Assembly (NCBI GenBank): GCA_031216445.1
Contig: CM062200.1
Coordinates: 4,787,501-4,851,500 of the forward strand
DNA length: 64,000 bases
Origin: Lateolabrax maculatus
Lineage: Eukaryota > Chordata > Actinopteri > Acropomatiformes > Lateolabracidae
Direction of reading: 5' to 3'
In this document: in pieces, positions 12,771 to 25,012 of the stretch
Layout of the letters: each line of letters starts with the position of its first letter
Position numbering within the stretch: the stretch's first letter is position 1
Made by a program: the position numbers and the translations under genes
The notes under the pieces: model-generated
The model's input: only the letters and a program-made list of their open reading frames with translations
What the model was told of the DNA's origin: nothing
Databases searched by the model: none

Positions 12771-14790
12771 TTTGAACGAGAGATGATGTGAATGAAAAAA
12801 ATGGACTTACTTACCTTTCCCTCAAATATATTCAAAAGGAAACCAGATACAGCGAAGCAGCTAGAACTCAGCCTCCGTTTCTACTGATTAACTTATCTCC
12901 TGACTCATTGTTAAACATCGTCTGGGAAAGTGGGATACTTGCTGAACACATTTGTAAACTGTTTGCACTGAGGTCTGATTGGAAAGCTCGGCAGACAGGG
13001 AAACCATCAGGGGAATTCTCAGTGTGGTTTTAGATGAGCTGAATAAACAAATGTGATTCTGCTCATTACATCAGTAGCACTCTTTCTGAAGAAAGAAAAC
13101 ACAGTCACACTTACAATCAAAGCCATATTAATATGTTCATATTGAAACACCCATATGCAAACAGTATTTTTGGCGCATATGCCTGATGCTGCTAAGTGAT
13201 AAATGTAACAAGCGCCTTATAAAGACTGGATGACAAAGTTAATTTGGCCCCAGCAGACACGTCAGACCGATGAAGTTCCACATTACTGCCACTGCCTCAC
13301 AAAGGCACCATTATACTGTGTTGAGACGTCGTTCATCCACAGAGCTGCTTTACATGAAGGCTCCCAGCTCCTTTATTAACTCGGTGGAACTCCTGCTGTA
13401 AAGTTGGAGGCGTGACAAAGAGAGGTATGAGACTAATCAGACTCCAACTCAACTCCTTTTGCCAAACAACTGCCACAGCACTTTGACAAATAAAGGACGC
13501 AGCCTTGAAAAGTCCACTGCCGGAATTTGTGCTGTATCTATGTTATTGCTTTGTTTGGGCCGAACAGCAGAGGGAAAAATTAGAAAAGGCAATTAGTGAA
13601 ATAGAATGAGCACATATGGCCTGCCATGCATCATGGTTTCGGTGCTGCTGCCGAAAATTACCTCAAATACTAAATGATGTGTCTCGCTACATAGCGTAGG
13701 TGTTGCGTGTTAAGAAAGGGATCCCCAGCCAAGGTCAGTTTTACATGGTCATTATGTCATGCTTCTCAGCTAACTACAGTGCCGTAACCAATAGCCCAGG
13801 CTGACAGTCCTGCTCAGGCCACACTTTGGATAAGACAGAGAGGGAGTGGAGTGGATAATACAGCCGGGGTCAAAAGGCAAGAGGCGCCAGAGACTCTCAT
13901 GATTACACAGGTATCTCAACAATGCGCTGCTTTGTCTCTGGTGAAGGAGACCGATATGAACGTGAAGTCAAAATAAGGTCACTTTTTTGGCATGAATTAA
14001 ATGATGGATGTCCATCAAAGGCGACTGATTCCAAAAGCAAAATCTACACTGTTGAACAGTTACGATAACTCAGTCAAAGGATATTTTGTATGCTTTGGAA
14101 ATCCTGTGCTGTCAAACCCCCATAAGACACTCAATTTATCACGTTTGATGTGTTTTTTCAGCTGTGGCCTCCGGAATATTTCCCCAAAGTAAACTTTAGG
14201 TGGAGAGGAATCCCACCTGTGAGAGTGAGAGTGTGACGATTAACAATGAAGCCTTGACTTTTACAAGTTTTACACTCTGTGATTAACTCCATTGCAGCTG
14301 TGTAGAGACGTGAGCACCGACAATGATCTTTTTGCCGAAGATGACCAGAAACCTTATATTTGCAGTCAAGATTTCTAAAGGTTGCGTCATTGTTGCGGAT
14401 TGTGATAACACCGTTACTGTTGTAAATATTGTATTGAGCTGCTTTTTATCTCCACATGTTCCTTTCCTGATGCCTTTGACGATTAACTTATCCAATCTAC
14501 TGGAAGGCACTTGTCAGATATGAGTCTGACATTTTTTAAATTGGATAAAATAAACACAAAGAGCAGATCATTGAGGCCAGTTAGCACTGGAATGTGTCAT
14601 CACAACCAAAGCAGTGTATTGAGGAAATATTAAATGCAGTGTTTTGGAACTGATTCACATGCACAAATCAAACATGGCCACACTTACTGTGACCTTTTCA
14701 GCAGTTATAATTAATCTCAAGTCCTGCAAATACTATTTGTCAACTGAGAAAGAAGAAAAATGAAATAATTAATGATTTTTAACCGTACTA

Positions 14791-15185
14791 GTGGCATAGC
14801 TCTATGGATGGCAATTCAAGTCTGTCTGTTGATCGGTCAAACTGAAATATCTCAACAATTATTGGAAGATCTGCTATGATATTTTGTACAGGCATTCACG
14901 GTGCACAGAGAATGAATCCACTAACTTTGGTGATGCCTTGCCTTGGTGCCATTGACAGGTTAAAGTTTGGGCTATAGGGGGAATTTTTCAATTAAAACAT
15001 CTACTTGATAGATTGACACAAAATTGCATACAGATGTTCATGGTCCCCAGATTATGAATCCTGATGACTTTGGTGGTCCCCTGACTTTTCCTTTAGTGCC
15101 ACCACGAGTTTCACGTTTGTGAGTGAAATATCTCGACACCTTTTGGATGGATAGCCATGAAATTTAGCACAGAACTCAGTCAAAT
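14791..15185 (+). mobile_element. Teleost interspersed repeat with internally duplicated 'ATATCTCAACA' module
   Basis: The order is GGCATAGCTCTATGGATGGC, CTGAAATATCTCAACAATTA, TTGTACAGGCATTCACGG, ACTTTGGTGATGCC, then a second round with CATGGTCCCCAGATTATGAA, GACTTTGGTGGTCCCCTGAC, GAGTGAAATATCTCGACACC and GGATAGCCATGAAATTTAGC. This matches a nonautonomous repeat I know as common in percomorph genomes. It is internally duplicated, diverged and truncated. No coding capacity. The class (DNA element or other) is not determined here. Confidence 0.75.
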
Positions 15186-15849
15186 ATGTTGGTAAAGATA
15201 GGACTGAAGATCGCCCAGAATAGGCGACTAAGTTGACGCATGGACAGACACTGCCAATACGTTCTGGACTCACATTGATGAGTTATGGGTTTTAATTTAG
15301 TAACAAACCTCAAAACCTGACTTTTAAGTTTGAGAGAGAGAATGAACTGCAATAAATAAGTCAAAGCACTGTGGTATTGGCTCATAATGAGAACATATGG
15401 CAACTGCTGGATATATCATTATCCTAACATCCCCCTTGATGCCCTCTCCAGCTGTACCTGCCCAATGGCAGTGGGACCTCCATGCAGTAAATGGAGGTGG
15501 TGACTCATCAATGGGTGGCCATTCTCACCGCCGTCATTATTATGCATAGTAACTCAGCGGTTTATGCCATTGGTGGCACTAAAATCTCCTTCTGATAGCC
15601 GCTTGGAATTAAATCTCTGGGGAGAGGAGAGTTTAGTGACGTGGTAGTGGGTCCACAGGGGCTGTAAAAAAAAAGAAAAAGAAAAAAGAAGAAGAACTTG
15701 AGTGGGGTCTGTGAGGGGCTTGATGTGGTGGAGTAGGGAGCGTACACGGCCTCCCTGGGCTCATCACACACATACTGCTTTCACTACATGTTCTTTCAAA
15801 ACCACTCACAGATGTACACTTTCTCCCCCACTTCCTCATCATCTTTTAA

Positions 15850-15894
<45 letters not shown>

Positions 15895-17139
15895 AGAGTG
15901 GGAGGGAAAGCAGAAATAGCTTAGATATAAGCAAGTCCTAAAAAGTGTGTCTTAAGAGGAGATTTCAAAGTAGATACCAGTCTGGCTAACCCAATCTCCT
16001 CAGGGCCATATGCTTATGCTCAATGATTCTCTAGAAAAGGGAATTTAGTGTTGAAGTGTGTTTTGTAAGAGGAAATGAAGAGGACCCTTGGGAGGAGTTT
16101 TGGGCCTGAGTGAGAAGAGGGCAAACTGAACGACGGATGCCGTCTGGGATGAAGGGCATTTGGGAAGCAGATCGTCAATAAAGTTGGTTTGAAATTGACT
16201 GTGCCATTAGGTAGTTACTTTGATTACACTTAGCACCTAAATGGGGTGTTAACATTGAGTACACAATTTAAAAGATTCTAAGCCTTGTATTAACAACGTT
16301 TAAATCCCCCACTTTCTCTGCTTCTAATCCTTAGTTTGTGCCTGTGGAGGTTTAGGAGAACAAGTTCTTTTGTTAGTATAACATGGGATTAACGTGAGTG
16401 TGAAACTGCTAAACCCATGGGATTACAAAGTTTACTTTGCCTTAACTCATAGCGATAAGAAACACTGGACACTGTATTTGTCTTTTCTAAAAGATTTAAC
16501 TGAGCCAGATTTACTGCTTACTAAACAGATAGCAGAGGGAATAAATTATTTTTCTTTTTTATCATACTTGTTCTATTTTTGTCCAGTTATTTTTCTTGTC
16601 AAGATGCTGGCGTGGCCAAGGTTTTGTTTTCAAAGCAGAAGCTGTTTTGATCTTCAACAATTTATTCTCAAAAGATGTATTCCTGTGATCAGTTTTTTGA
16701 CTCTCATGGTGGACAGCAACAAGGAGTTCTTGAAAATACAGAAAGCACAAAATACTGTAATTATTCCCCACTGGGAATTTTTTCTCTGTTCAAAGTCTTA
16801 CAACAGAGTCACATTCATAACAGCATCAACAATGGAAGGAATATGAAGTAAGAAAAGAAGAAGAAAAAGAATAAAATGATAAAAATGTGCAGCAAAATGT
16901 CAACTCACATATTACTTACTACAGTGGAATATGGGAAACCACAGTCTAAATATTATGCCAAGGCATCTGCTGGCAATGCCGCATTGGCATTTGATCAGAA
17001 AATACCAGCAAAATGGTGTTATCAACTGTGGTTCCATGGGATTATGCCCCGTCATTACTAATCCTCCTCAGAGATGAGGGAAAGAAAAAAAAAGGAAATT
17101 TTTCACTCAGTTTTTATTGCACTGTAACATGCAAACCTG
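15186..17139. other. Gene-free stretch
   Basis: It contains a purine-rich tract (15666-15694) and a (GT)n repeat (15852-15891). A 150-codon + strand frame at 16394-16846 has no recognisable motif; it lies in AT-rich unique sequence and is not treated as a gene. Confidence 0.55.
15852..15891. repeat. (TG)n microsatellite
   Basis: Twenty uninterrupted TG units. Confidence 0.97.
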
Positions 17140-17250
17140 ATCACGCTGCCACGCTGGCAGCGTGATTCTAGGGATGGCAGTGTCCGTCTGTCGGTCAGTT
17201 GATCCACCATTTTTATCCAAACTGAAATATCTCAATCACAATGGGATAGT
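17140..17250 (+). mobile_element. Second, shorter copy of the 14.8-kb interspersed repeat
   Basis: GATTCTAGGGATGGCAGTGT, CCGTCTGTCGGTCAGTTGAT, CCACCATTTTTATCCAAACT and GAAATATCTCAATCACAATG follow the same order as the 5' part of the element at 14791, on the same strand. The copy starts with a perfect 12-bp inverted repeat (ATCACGCTGCCA, loop CGC, TGGCAGCGTGAT). It is truncated after about 110 bp. Confidence 0.7.
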
Positions 17251-19944
17251 TTCACATGAGCGGCTGGTCGCTGCTAGAAATGAGCATTAAAGCCAAAGGG
17301 GGGCAGTGAGGAACTCCTTTGGTCGTATCACACTTGCAAACATATAGGAAGATATAATTACATGCCCTCCCCCCCACAGGGAGAAGAAATGGGCAATATG
17401 CCAACTCCATCGGACATGATGCTCCTTGACCACAACACCCACACTTAACACCTTACCCCGGTAAGAACGCCCTTAACACACCCTCAACAATGACAAAAAA
17501 CAACTGGTCTGCCCTTTTTCTCACCATTTTGCTTGTATCTGTCTATCATCTCTCTCTCTTCCAGTCCCCCTTCCTCCTGTCTGCTCTTGAAAAAGAACAA
17601 AATGATGATTAATGTCATGTTAATGTCTTTACTCTAATTAATATACAGCTGTAGATTGGAAAGAACAGACTTGTCCCTCCAAAGGGATTTGGAGGTTAGG
17701 TAGTGTGTACATTAGTGTGTGTGTGTTTGTGTGTGTGTGTGTTAGGAGGCTGAAGGGGGATTTTGGTGTAGCTGTGTGAGGCAGACAGGTGGTGCTGATG
17801 GGGCTACGTGATTCACTTTGCTCCTTATTTGCATACATATGACAACCATCTGTGCTAATAGGCCTCTGCAATGTCTCTATTAGGCTCAATGCCACACTGT
17901 TTTGCCTGAGGACCGCGGCGTTGTACCAACATTGTGCTCATGTCCGTCAGCTTTATGCAACATACCAGCTGATGCCATCTAGTGAATTGAGCTAGGAATG
18001 GGTGCTCAGATTTGGTGGAATACAAGAGCAGCAGGAAACCATATGGGCTCCAAATTTGGGTCAAACTGTATTTTTAGCGTTTGTTTAGAACAGCTTGTAG
18101 TACCAGATACGTGGTATTTCCCACACAGGAAACTACAGTGACTGACAAAGTTTTGAAAGTCAACCATTCTGTTCACTTCTGAAAGTCAACAGCTCATCAG
18201 GACATAAAAATGGACCCCTATGATGATTAACACAGAAAATATTCCTTGCTGTTTATGAAGACATGTATTAAGAAAAGCAGCCATTTCAAGTACATTTCAG
18301 CACACATGCTGTGTCAGCTGTTGACTGAGAAACAGCACAGCCTTGCATCACTGCCTCACAAATACTTTAATCTACCAGCGAAAAAAAAGACTCACAATGA
18401 AACTGAAAATAAACTGAGTGCAATGGTGGATGCTTCACACAACCCCGTGAAATAATCCATTACTCTCAGGAAATTGACGTGGAATTGTCCATGGTGGTGT
18501 TTTAGCAACTCCAGGGTGCTGAAGTGCACGACAATTCAGCTGAATGTGTCAGAATGGTTTTGCTATTTCAAAGATTTCCCAGAAAGGGCTGTATTATTCT
18601 TTCCTTGATAAACAACCCGAGAAAATGATAGAAACAATACACACAATGCACAGAATAACACCGAGAAGTACAGCATTGTTTGCAATTATGGTTTGTTTTC
18701 CTCATCAACACTACAGTGCGTTCCTGTTGCAGTTCATTTACCTGAATTTGCCACATTTATTTGAATTTGACACCTTTGAAAACATATAATTAAAGATTCC
18801 CTGTGGAGACTGGTATCTAGCAAACAAGGATGTAAACAACGCACGTTCAAACATATTCTGCAACTTGGTGATGCAAATATTTTACTAGGAAGGAGATACA
18901 CATTCAACATTTTTGCTTTGAACAACTTACACTTTGTTAGGCCTCCAGGATACCCACAATGCAATGTAAGACACACTGAATGTACAAGAAAACTCCACAG
19001 GGTACCTTTAAATTCAAAAATTGCAATAAAAGCAAAATAAATGTAATACAAAAATTCATAGCACTACAGGGGATATGCTCCTCATAGGTGCAACAAAGGT
19101 GAGGAAATGAGTGGCGCTACTCACCTCTGACTAAGTAGACCAGAAGCACAATGGGCCGAAGTCGTCCTCTTACAGTGAAACCTAATCTAGGAGACAGTGA
19201 ACATATTAGGCACTGAACAAGATTGGTAGAGGAAGGGAAATAGCAGACAGAGAGGGAGAAAAAGAGAGACAAAGTACCCCATAAGGGAAGACTGCCAACA
19301 TCAGCACTCTATTTTATTGTAGAATCCAAGCTATTTTTCTTAGATTTTCCTCCAGCTTGTATAGAGGAAACAATTCAGAACTGTATGTCTTGGAGATACA
19401 TAAAAGTCACCGAACTTGTTGAGTTGCTGTGGCGCCTGCAGAGTTCGAGGCGCAGCACTTTGAACAACTGTCTGTGTCTGTTTCATAAATTCACTAATAA
19501 GAGAAGGGAAAACAGAAGGGGCAAATAAAAATCACGCTCGTTTTCTGCCACGACTCCTCCATCTCACTTCCAGGCAGAGAGAATTGATACCAGAAGATTT
19601 TTAGAACTCTGACATCCTCCCTTCTTGTACAGTTCACTTTACATTATGGCTTTTTACATACTATTTTAATTTAGACTCTACTGTCAAATTCTCGTTCTTT
19701 GAGTGCTTAACTTGACTGGAATGTCATATAAGTCCCGTCATATCTTGTTTTTAACCTTTTTTAACGCACTCTTAGTACTTGCCTCCCGACAGTCCAACCC
19801 AAAAGCATTATGACACCCTGACATTTTCATTATCCTCATGAAGACAAATTAACCAGACCAGACTAGAGAGTCATAGTGATCAAGTGTCTACACAAGCCAG
19901 GAATACTGAACTAAACACAAAAACACTGTGGACAATTTGTCCTC
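17251..19944. other. Gene-free stretch
   Basis: It contains an interrupted (GT)n tract at 17715-17742. Nothing else is recognised; the open frames are short and show no family features. Confidence 0.6.
17715..17742. repeat. Interrupted (GT)n microsatellite
   Basis: About 13 GT units interrupted by one TT. Confidence 0.9.
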
Positions 19945-20440
19945 CTCAGCCTCTTTTCACTTTTCATTTCCTCCTTTCATTTTCTCTTCTCTCCTCCTCT
20001 CCAACCATTTAGCTCTTCCTCTTGTTGATTGCTTAAAGTTTGAGTAGGTGTGATGATGTCAAACACAATGGAGCCATCCCCTAATGTAATGTGATGCCTC
20101 CTTATCTTTCTCACCTCCCCTCCTATATTTTCTCCCTCCCCGCTGCTCCATTTTGACTCTTTAATTTTACCTTCCTCCTCCTTGCCTTCCTCCTCCTGTT
20201 AGCGGTGACAGCTTATGTAGGTGTGATTAGTTCAGATGTAGTGAACCGGTTTTCTGGATGCCGTTCTCTTTTACACCTTCCCCCTTCTTTTCCTCACGTT
20301 TGTCTTCTCTCCGGCTCCACTTTGACTGTTCTCCCTTCTCCTCCTCCTCTTCCTCCTCCTCCTGTTGATAAGTGACAGCTTGCAGAGGTGGGATGAGCTC
20401 TGCCTGCAGCTGCTCCATTGGCCCCCTCCATCAGTGCTTT
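19945..20440. repeat. Diverged tandem repeat, three copies of about 167 bp
   Basis: A landmark series recurs three times: a pyrimidine-rich block, CCTC..TGTTGAT or CCTCCTCCTGTTAG, then GTGACAGCTT (TTAAAGTTT in copy 1), then GAGTAGGTGTGATGATG / ATGTAGGTGTGATTAG / GCAGAGGTGGGATGAG. These sit at about 20019-20060, 20187-20232 and 20355-20400. CTCCATTTTGACTCTT (20147) and CTCCACTTTGACTGTT (20313) are likewise 166 bp apart. The unit is far larger than the CTC triplets it contains, so this is an old segmental tandem duplication and not just low complexity. Outer limits are approximate. Confidence 0.65.
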
Positions 20441-22435
20441 GGTCCAGACAGCAGACTCCCAAGGTGGTAATGACCACTGAACAGATGATGATAATAGCAG
20501 CCAGACTAAAGACATCTCATAGCTCATCCTCTTCTCAATTTCACTTTCCTCCTCTCTTCCTCACTGCCTTGCCTCTCTGTCTCCCTCCATCTTTACTCGG
20601 AACATGTTTATGGCTCCTATATAAGGAACAAACACTACATGGCCCGGCGGGTTTTCCTCTCGCAAAATAAGCAGTATGGTGGCTGAACAAGCTCACACCA
20701 GGTTTGATTTTTTTAAAAGAAGCTGATAAACCACCTGCAACTTTGTTCTTATACTCACAAACTTCTTAGCTGTATTCTCCAACGTTTTACTGTGATGCGT
20801 ACGAACCTGAAAAAATAAAAGACAGTATATTATTAACAACACCCACCAAACTCCACTCTGCCGAGAAGAGATTTAATTAAAGGTCTCTCCACCTACAACC
20901 ACAAGCGCCCCCGGGCCTCTCGTTGGCCCTAATCTTCTTGCGTAATGTTTTCTTGACGTCGTGCCTGGCTGAAAATCAATTAACAAGCGCTGCAATCGCA
21001 GCGTGCAGGAAGAGTCCTGGATACTGTCCAAGCCACTTAATTCGTTCCTGAATGGACAAGAATTATACTCAGCTTGTAGTCCAATGCAATGTTTTTTTTT
21101 TTTTTCTGTGTCATGGATTGAACAGACACAGGTTTCAGGGTATACCAAAAATGTTTTTCTAACCTTCCCACCCCGATGAGCAAATCAATGCTGATTTTCC
21201 CCATCCTGCTCTTCTCACTTGACAATCCCTCTAACGCCTCATACTGTCTCTCTTCTATCATCGCTCTTCTCCAGTCTGCTCCTCCTTTTCCTTGTTTTGC
21301 TTCACCCTGGAGAACAGACGCCCGAGCTGAAGGACTAATAGGAGAGGGCGTTTGAGGGAAAAGGCAGCTAAATCCTACCCTCAGTCCAATGTATCTTTTA
21401 CTTACTGTAGAGTGAAGGACAGACAGGAGATAAATCATATCACCCAAAGGAGTCTATCTAGATGAGAGCAACAGACAAGGACATGCGCAATCCCCTCAGT
21501 TTAACTCATTGTGAAGGTTCTATTGGGAAAAGCTTGTGTTTTCTTATTTTAATGGAAATATGACAAATGAGCGTATGTATGTATGCAAAGTAGGGATTAT
21601 ATGAGCAAAGCAGAGCTGTGTGTAATGCATTGCAATACAGAACATCATAACACTTAACAGAACAGCAAGACAAACAGGGTAACACAGACATGCACACACA
21701 GAGCCTCCCAGTGGCACTGATGAGTTGAATGACCTCGCTGCCTCGGGGGATGCTTATCTTGAAAGTGTCACTTTTATGAGTGAGGGGATGCAGCCGTTAA
21801 TAAAAGCAAGTGCCAGTGTCTCATTAGACTCACAGGCCCCGTGCCATCTCGGCAGAGCAAGGGCAGTCATGCACAAGAACTAACAGGCTCATCAAACTGC
21901 GGGAGGAGTCAGCCCGGACACGGCGGGCTAACGGCCGCAATAACGTCTACGCTCAGGCAGAGGCCCAGCTGCTTAGCTTTTGCAGCTGTTTCTCAGTGCA
22001 ACCTCCTCTACGACAACATTTGTATCTGATGACAGTTTGAGAGAATAAACATGAAAATGCAGCAATACCAAGTTTCAGTTTCAAAATATTTGTCTCCCTA
22101 AAGACAGTTTGTATTAGTTACAACCAGATATATTCAGAAGAATTGGCTCCTACATTTGTGAGAACGGTGTGCATTTCAAGAGAGAAAAGATGGAGAAGGT
22201 AAAGGCCTCCGGCTGGGTTCAGCTTCTCTGTTGGCAGATACTGGCAACTTTTAAGGTGGAATGTTTTCTTGCATGTTACTCAACGCATGAGTTGATGTCA
22301 TGAATCAATCAACACACTTTAAATGACAATATAACACATTGGACCATTCTATTTGTTTTAATTGGCTCTCTTGCATCACATTCGTTTTAGTGATGATTGG
22401 ATCTTCAAGCATCTAAAAAATGTATATGAATATTT
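20441..22435. other. Gene-free stretch with two candidate regulatory blocks
   Basis: No gene. The block 20880-21020 has ATCAATTAACAAGCGCTGCA and clustered CpGs. The block 21720-22030 is listed separately. The rest shows nothing recognisable. Confidence 0.5.
21720..22030. other. Candidate conserved non-coding element, CpG-containing
   Basis: Unique sequence with GATA-type CTTATCTTG, CCGTTAATAAAAGC and a CpG-rich segment (CACGGCGGGCTAACGGCCGC). It is not flanked by coding sequence or splice-like signals on either strand. I see no gene in it; a distal enhancer is possible. Confidence 0.3.
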
Positions 22436-22670
22436 TGACGTTTCCTTTTTTGTATGGATTAAAAAAAACCATGATGCAATGTGTTAATTAATCAGCTTTA
22501 GAGCACATTTTTTAGTTTTGGACAGCCAGGCTTTATGCTAAGCCAAGCTCTTCACCTCCTGGCTCCAGCTCTGCACATAAAAAAAGCATAAACATAAGTG
22601 GTATTGATCGTCTCATCTCCGCAAAAAAACAAATGAGCACATTCCAAAAAATGTCAAACTATTCCTTTAA
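22436..22670 (-). mobile_element. Teleost interspersed repeat fragment ('GGAATAGTTTGACATTTT' end)
   Basis: Read on the minus strand it begins TTAAAGGAATAGTTTGACAT, passes through GAGACGATCAATACCACT and GCTTGGCTTAGCATAAAG, then CCTGGCTGTCC, CTCTAAAGCTGATTAATTAA and ends near TTTAATCCATACAAAAAAGG. This order matches a repeat I recognise as highly abundant in percomorphs (GTTAGCTTAGCATAAAGACT in intact copies). The far end is missing. No coding capacity. Confidence 0.8.
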
Positions 22671-23261
22671 TTCATATTAACAACTATCGACACTAAGATT
22701 ACAGTAACATGTAAGTGCAAGTGATCAGTCTTTCCCCTTTAACATAACATTAGTTTTAAAGTTTCTTTCTACTGCCTTGTCGTCATAAATATGGTACTCC
22801 TAAAGTGTGCTGTTCTGCCTGTGAGTCCATTGTGCAACATGTCTGTGACAGTGAGTGAGAGTCTGATGCATGTGGAAAGCCCCTGCTTACCTAATGTTTG
22901 GATTAATTAGGGAATCTCATCCCCTGACGTCCTCTAGGAGGACACACTTTATCACTCCAGCCCGTGTCTGTTTACCAAAGAAGACTAAGCAATCCAAGCT
23001 GACAAAATGTCCTCTGCTTCTCTCCTTCCTTAGCTTTTCACTAGAGTAATTGAGCAATTAAGCGTGATTGATTGATTGGGGAGAGTAAGAAGAGAGAAAT
23101 CTGCCCGGGGACATTGAAGGAATCCATACAGTAGCTTTAAATTAGTGAGAGAAATGGCAGGAGTGGCTGAGGCAGCCAGACATCTGACTGCAGTGTGGCT
23201 GGGGAGGTGCAGAGGCTTCAGCTAAGAAGACAGATAAGAAAAATAAGACAGTGTGTTTAAC

Positions 23262-23262
<1 letters not shown>

Positions 23263-23303
<41 letters not shown>
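23263..23303. repeat. (TG)n microsatellite
   Basis: About 20 uninterrupted TG units. Confidence 0.97.
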
Positions 23304-23305
<2 letters not shown>

Positions 23306-23368
23306 CTTGTGCATATAACTGCCCATTAGAGAGGAGATGGATGTGTGATTTGTAAAAGAGAGAGCCGC

Positions 23369-23400
23369 GAGGAGGAGGAGGAGGAGAAGGAGGAGGGGTG
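23369..23400. repeat. (GAG)n-type purine tract
   Basis: GAG/GGA triplets form a 30-bp all-purine run, interrupted once by AAG. Confidence 0.9.
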
Positions 23401-25012
23401 GAAGGGGAATCGAAAGTGTAATTAGTCTCTTAGTGGTGTCCAGTCCCCGTCACATTTTCCCAGGAATATTGCAAATACAGTGTACATTTCAGGAAGATAT
23501 CACTGTTGCATGCTGTTGAATTCATGTGATATCAGATCAAAAGACTACTGGGAAGCGGCTGTTTCCTTCCTGCGCATTCGACCTTAGGCTGTCATCCCGA
23601 CTCCAGCGGACTTTTTGAGGTCATTACTGATGAATAGCTCAGAAAGATTTACAGTTCTATTCATTTTTTTATTTCACACTTTCATGTTTTCCATATCTGT
23701 AACTGAATCAAGTCTTCACATGTCAGATAACATGGTGTTCCATTACCATAAACACAGTAGAGATATAGAAAAGTAGCATATCCATTTAAGGGGATCTTGG
23801 CTTCAGTAAAATTCCCATTATGTTCAGTAGTTGCTATTTGCCTGTTAGGTGAAAGGTCAAACAGTAATAAACAATGTCATTGACCTCATGAGGAGCATAC
23901 TGGCTCCATGTGGTGCAGAGTAATGTTGGCTATTTTATTGTTGCCCCAAAGAGAACCAACTGACTAATGGCAAATGGGCTTTTAAATGTACACAAGATTA
24001 TCTTAAGGGATCTCTCTGAGTCCTTCCTGCACATATGGCTCCAGCCTGTTCTTTTCCAGCCAATTATTGATATATGAGGGTATTAAATATGACACCTGTG
24101 TCACAGACAAATCCCCCACACTGGGGTTCAACCATCGTTTAACCGGCGCTAGTTTATCCGCCACTGGTGGCAGCTGCGTGACAGAGATTACCTTGAGGTC
24201 TTCTGCCCACCCAAGCAGAACAATATCTATACATTAGCTGTGTCTCCACGGCTGCAGCTACATACACACATGGACCTTGTACGCACTTGTGCACACATGA
24301 ATGCTAACACTGTCATTTCATCTTAAAATGCTCAAACTCATTTTTGTAGGATTTCGCTCAACTTTCCATCTTTGGCAGGACATTTACAGCCGATAGGAAC
24401 ACAGGAGCAGAGGCAATTTTACAAGAACATGTGTCTGCGCTCACGGAAACGCACACAAGCACTTTTACACAAACCAATTAGATATAATATAGCAAAATTC
24501 CAATAAACCAGCAGAAAGAGCAGGTAGGTATTCCCATTGCTGACAAAGTTGTTTTGTAATGATCACACTTTGAACATGCAGTAACACTCTCAAAGTGGTG
24601 ATAAAAGTGTAATAAAGGCAATGGGCAGTTGGCATAAAGCGTGTGTCAACAGCTTTTCTGAGACTAAATTAAACATGAGAAACATGGCTGAGTTATTCAT
24701 GAGCTGGATGGAAAAACCGAGCGGTTGAGACTCACTGGCATGATGTGTTTAGCATGCATGCGCTGTCTTTAGAGCATAATCAATATCTGACACAGTCAGC
24801 TCAAACACAGATGCACGAATCCTGAGTACGTGGAGGGAAAACTTTTGATATCTCAAACGCTGTTCTTTCTTCCTGTGTGATAGCATGTTCTGTGTTTCTA
24901 GTGTTTGTTTTTTTAAGGTGGACACCTATAACATTAGACACCTCCAGACGTGTGAGTGTGACCGTTGGTAGAAAAAACAAACTCAACAAACTCCGGCACA
25001 GCAATATAAGGA

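Larger units (their letters stand above)
7610..14790. other. Gene-free stretch with simple repeats and candidate regulatory blocks
   Basis: No gene is recognised. It contains a (CCTCT)n array at 8746-8782, a short (TA)n at about 9387-9411, pyrimidine tracts at 9900-9930 and 11835-11865, and a (CA)n at 12396-12421. Two unique blocks at 11100-11520 and 12520-12770 are listed separately. Confidence 0.55.
22671..25012. other. Gene-free stretch
   Basis: It contains a (TG)n at 23263-23303 and a GAG-rich purine tract at 23369-23400. A near-palindrome GCCACTGGTGGC occurs near 24160. No gene or mobile element is recognised. Confidence 0.6.

Noticed and set aside
16394..16846. 150-codon + strand frame
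   Set aside because: No motif, domain, promoter or splice context recognised; AT-rich unique DNA where long frames can arise by chance.
20227..20418. Minus-strand frame with an oligo-Glu run
   Set aside because: It is the translation of the CTC-rich part of the tandem repeat.
24155..24180. CTCF-like or palindromic site GCCACTGGTGGC
   Set aside because: It does not fit the CTCF core when aligned without gaps; the 5-bp arms are unremarkable.
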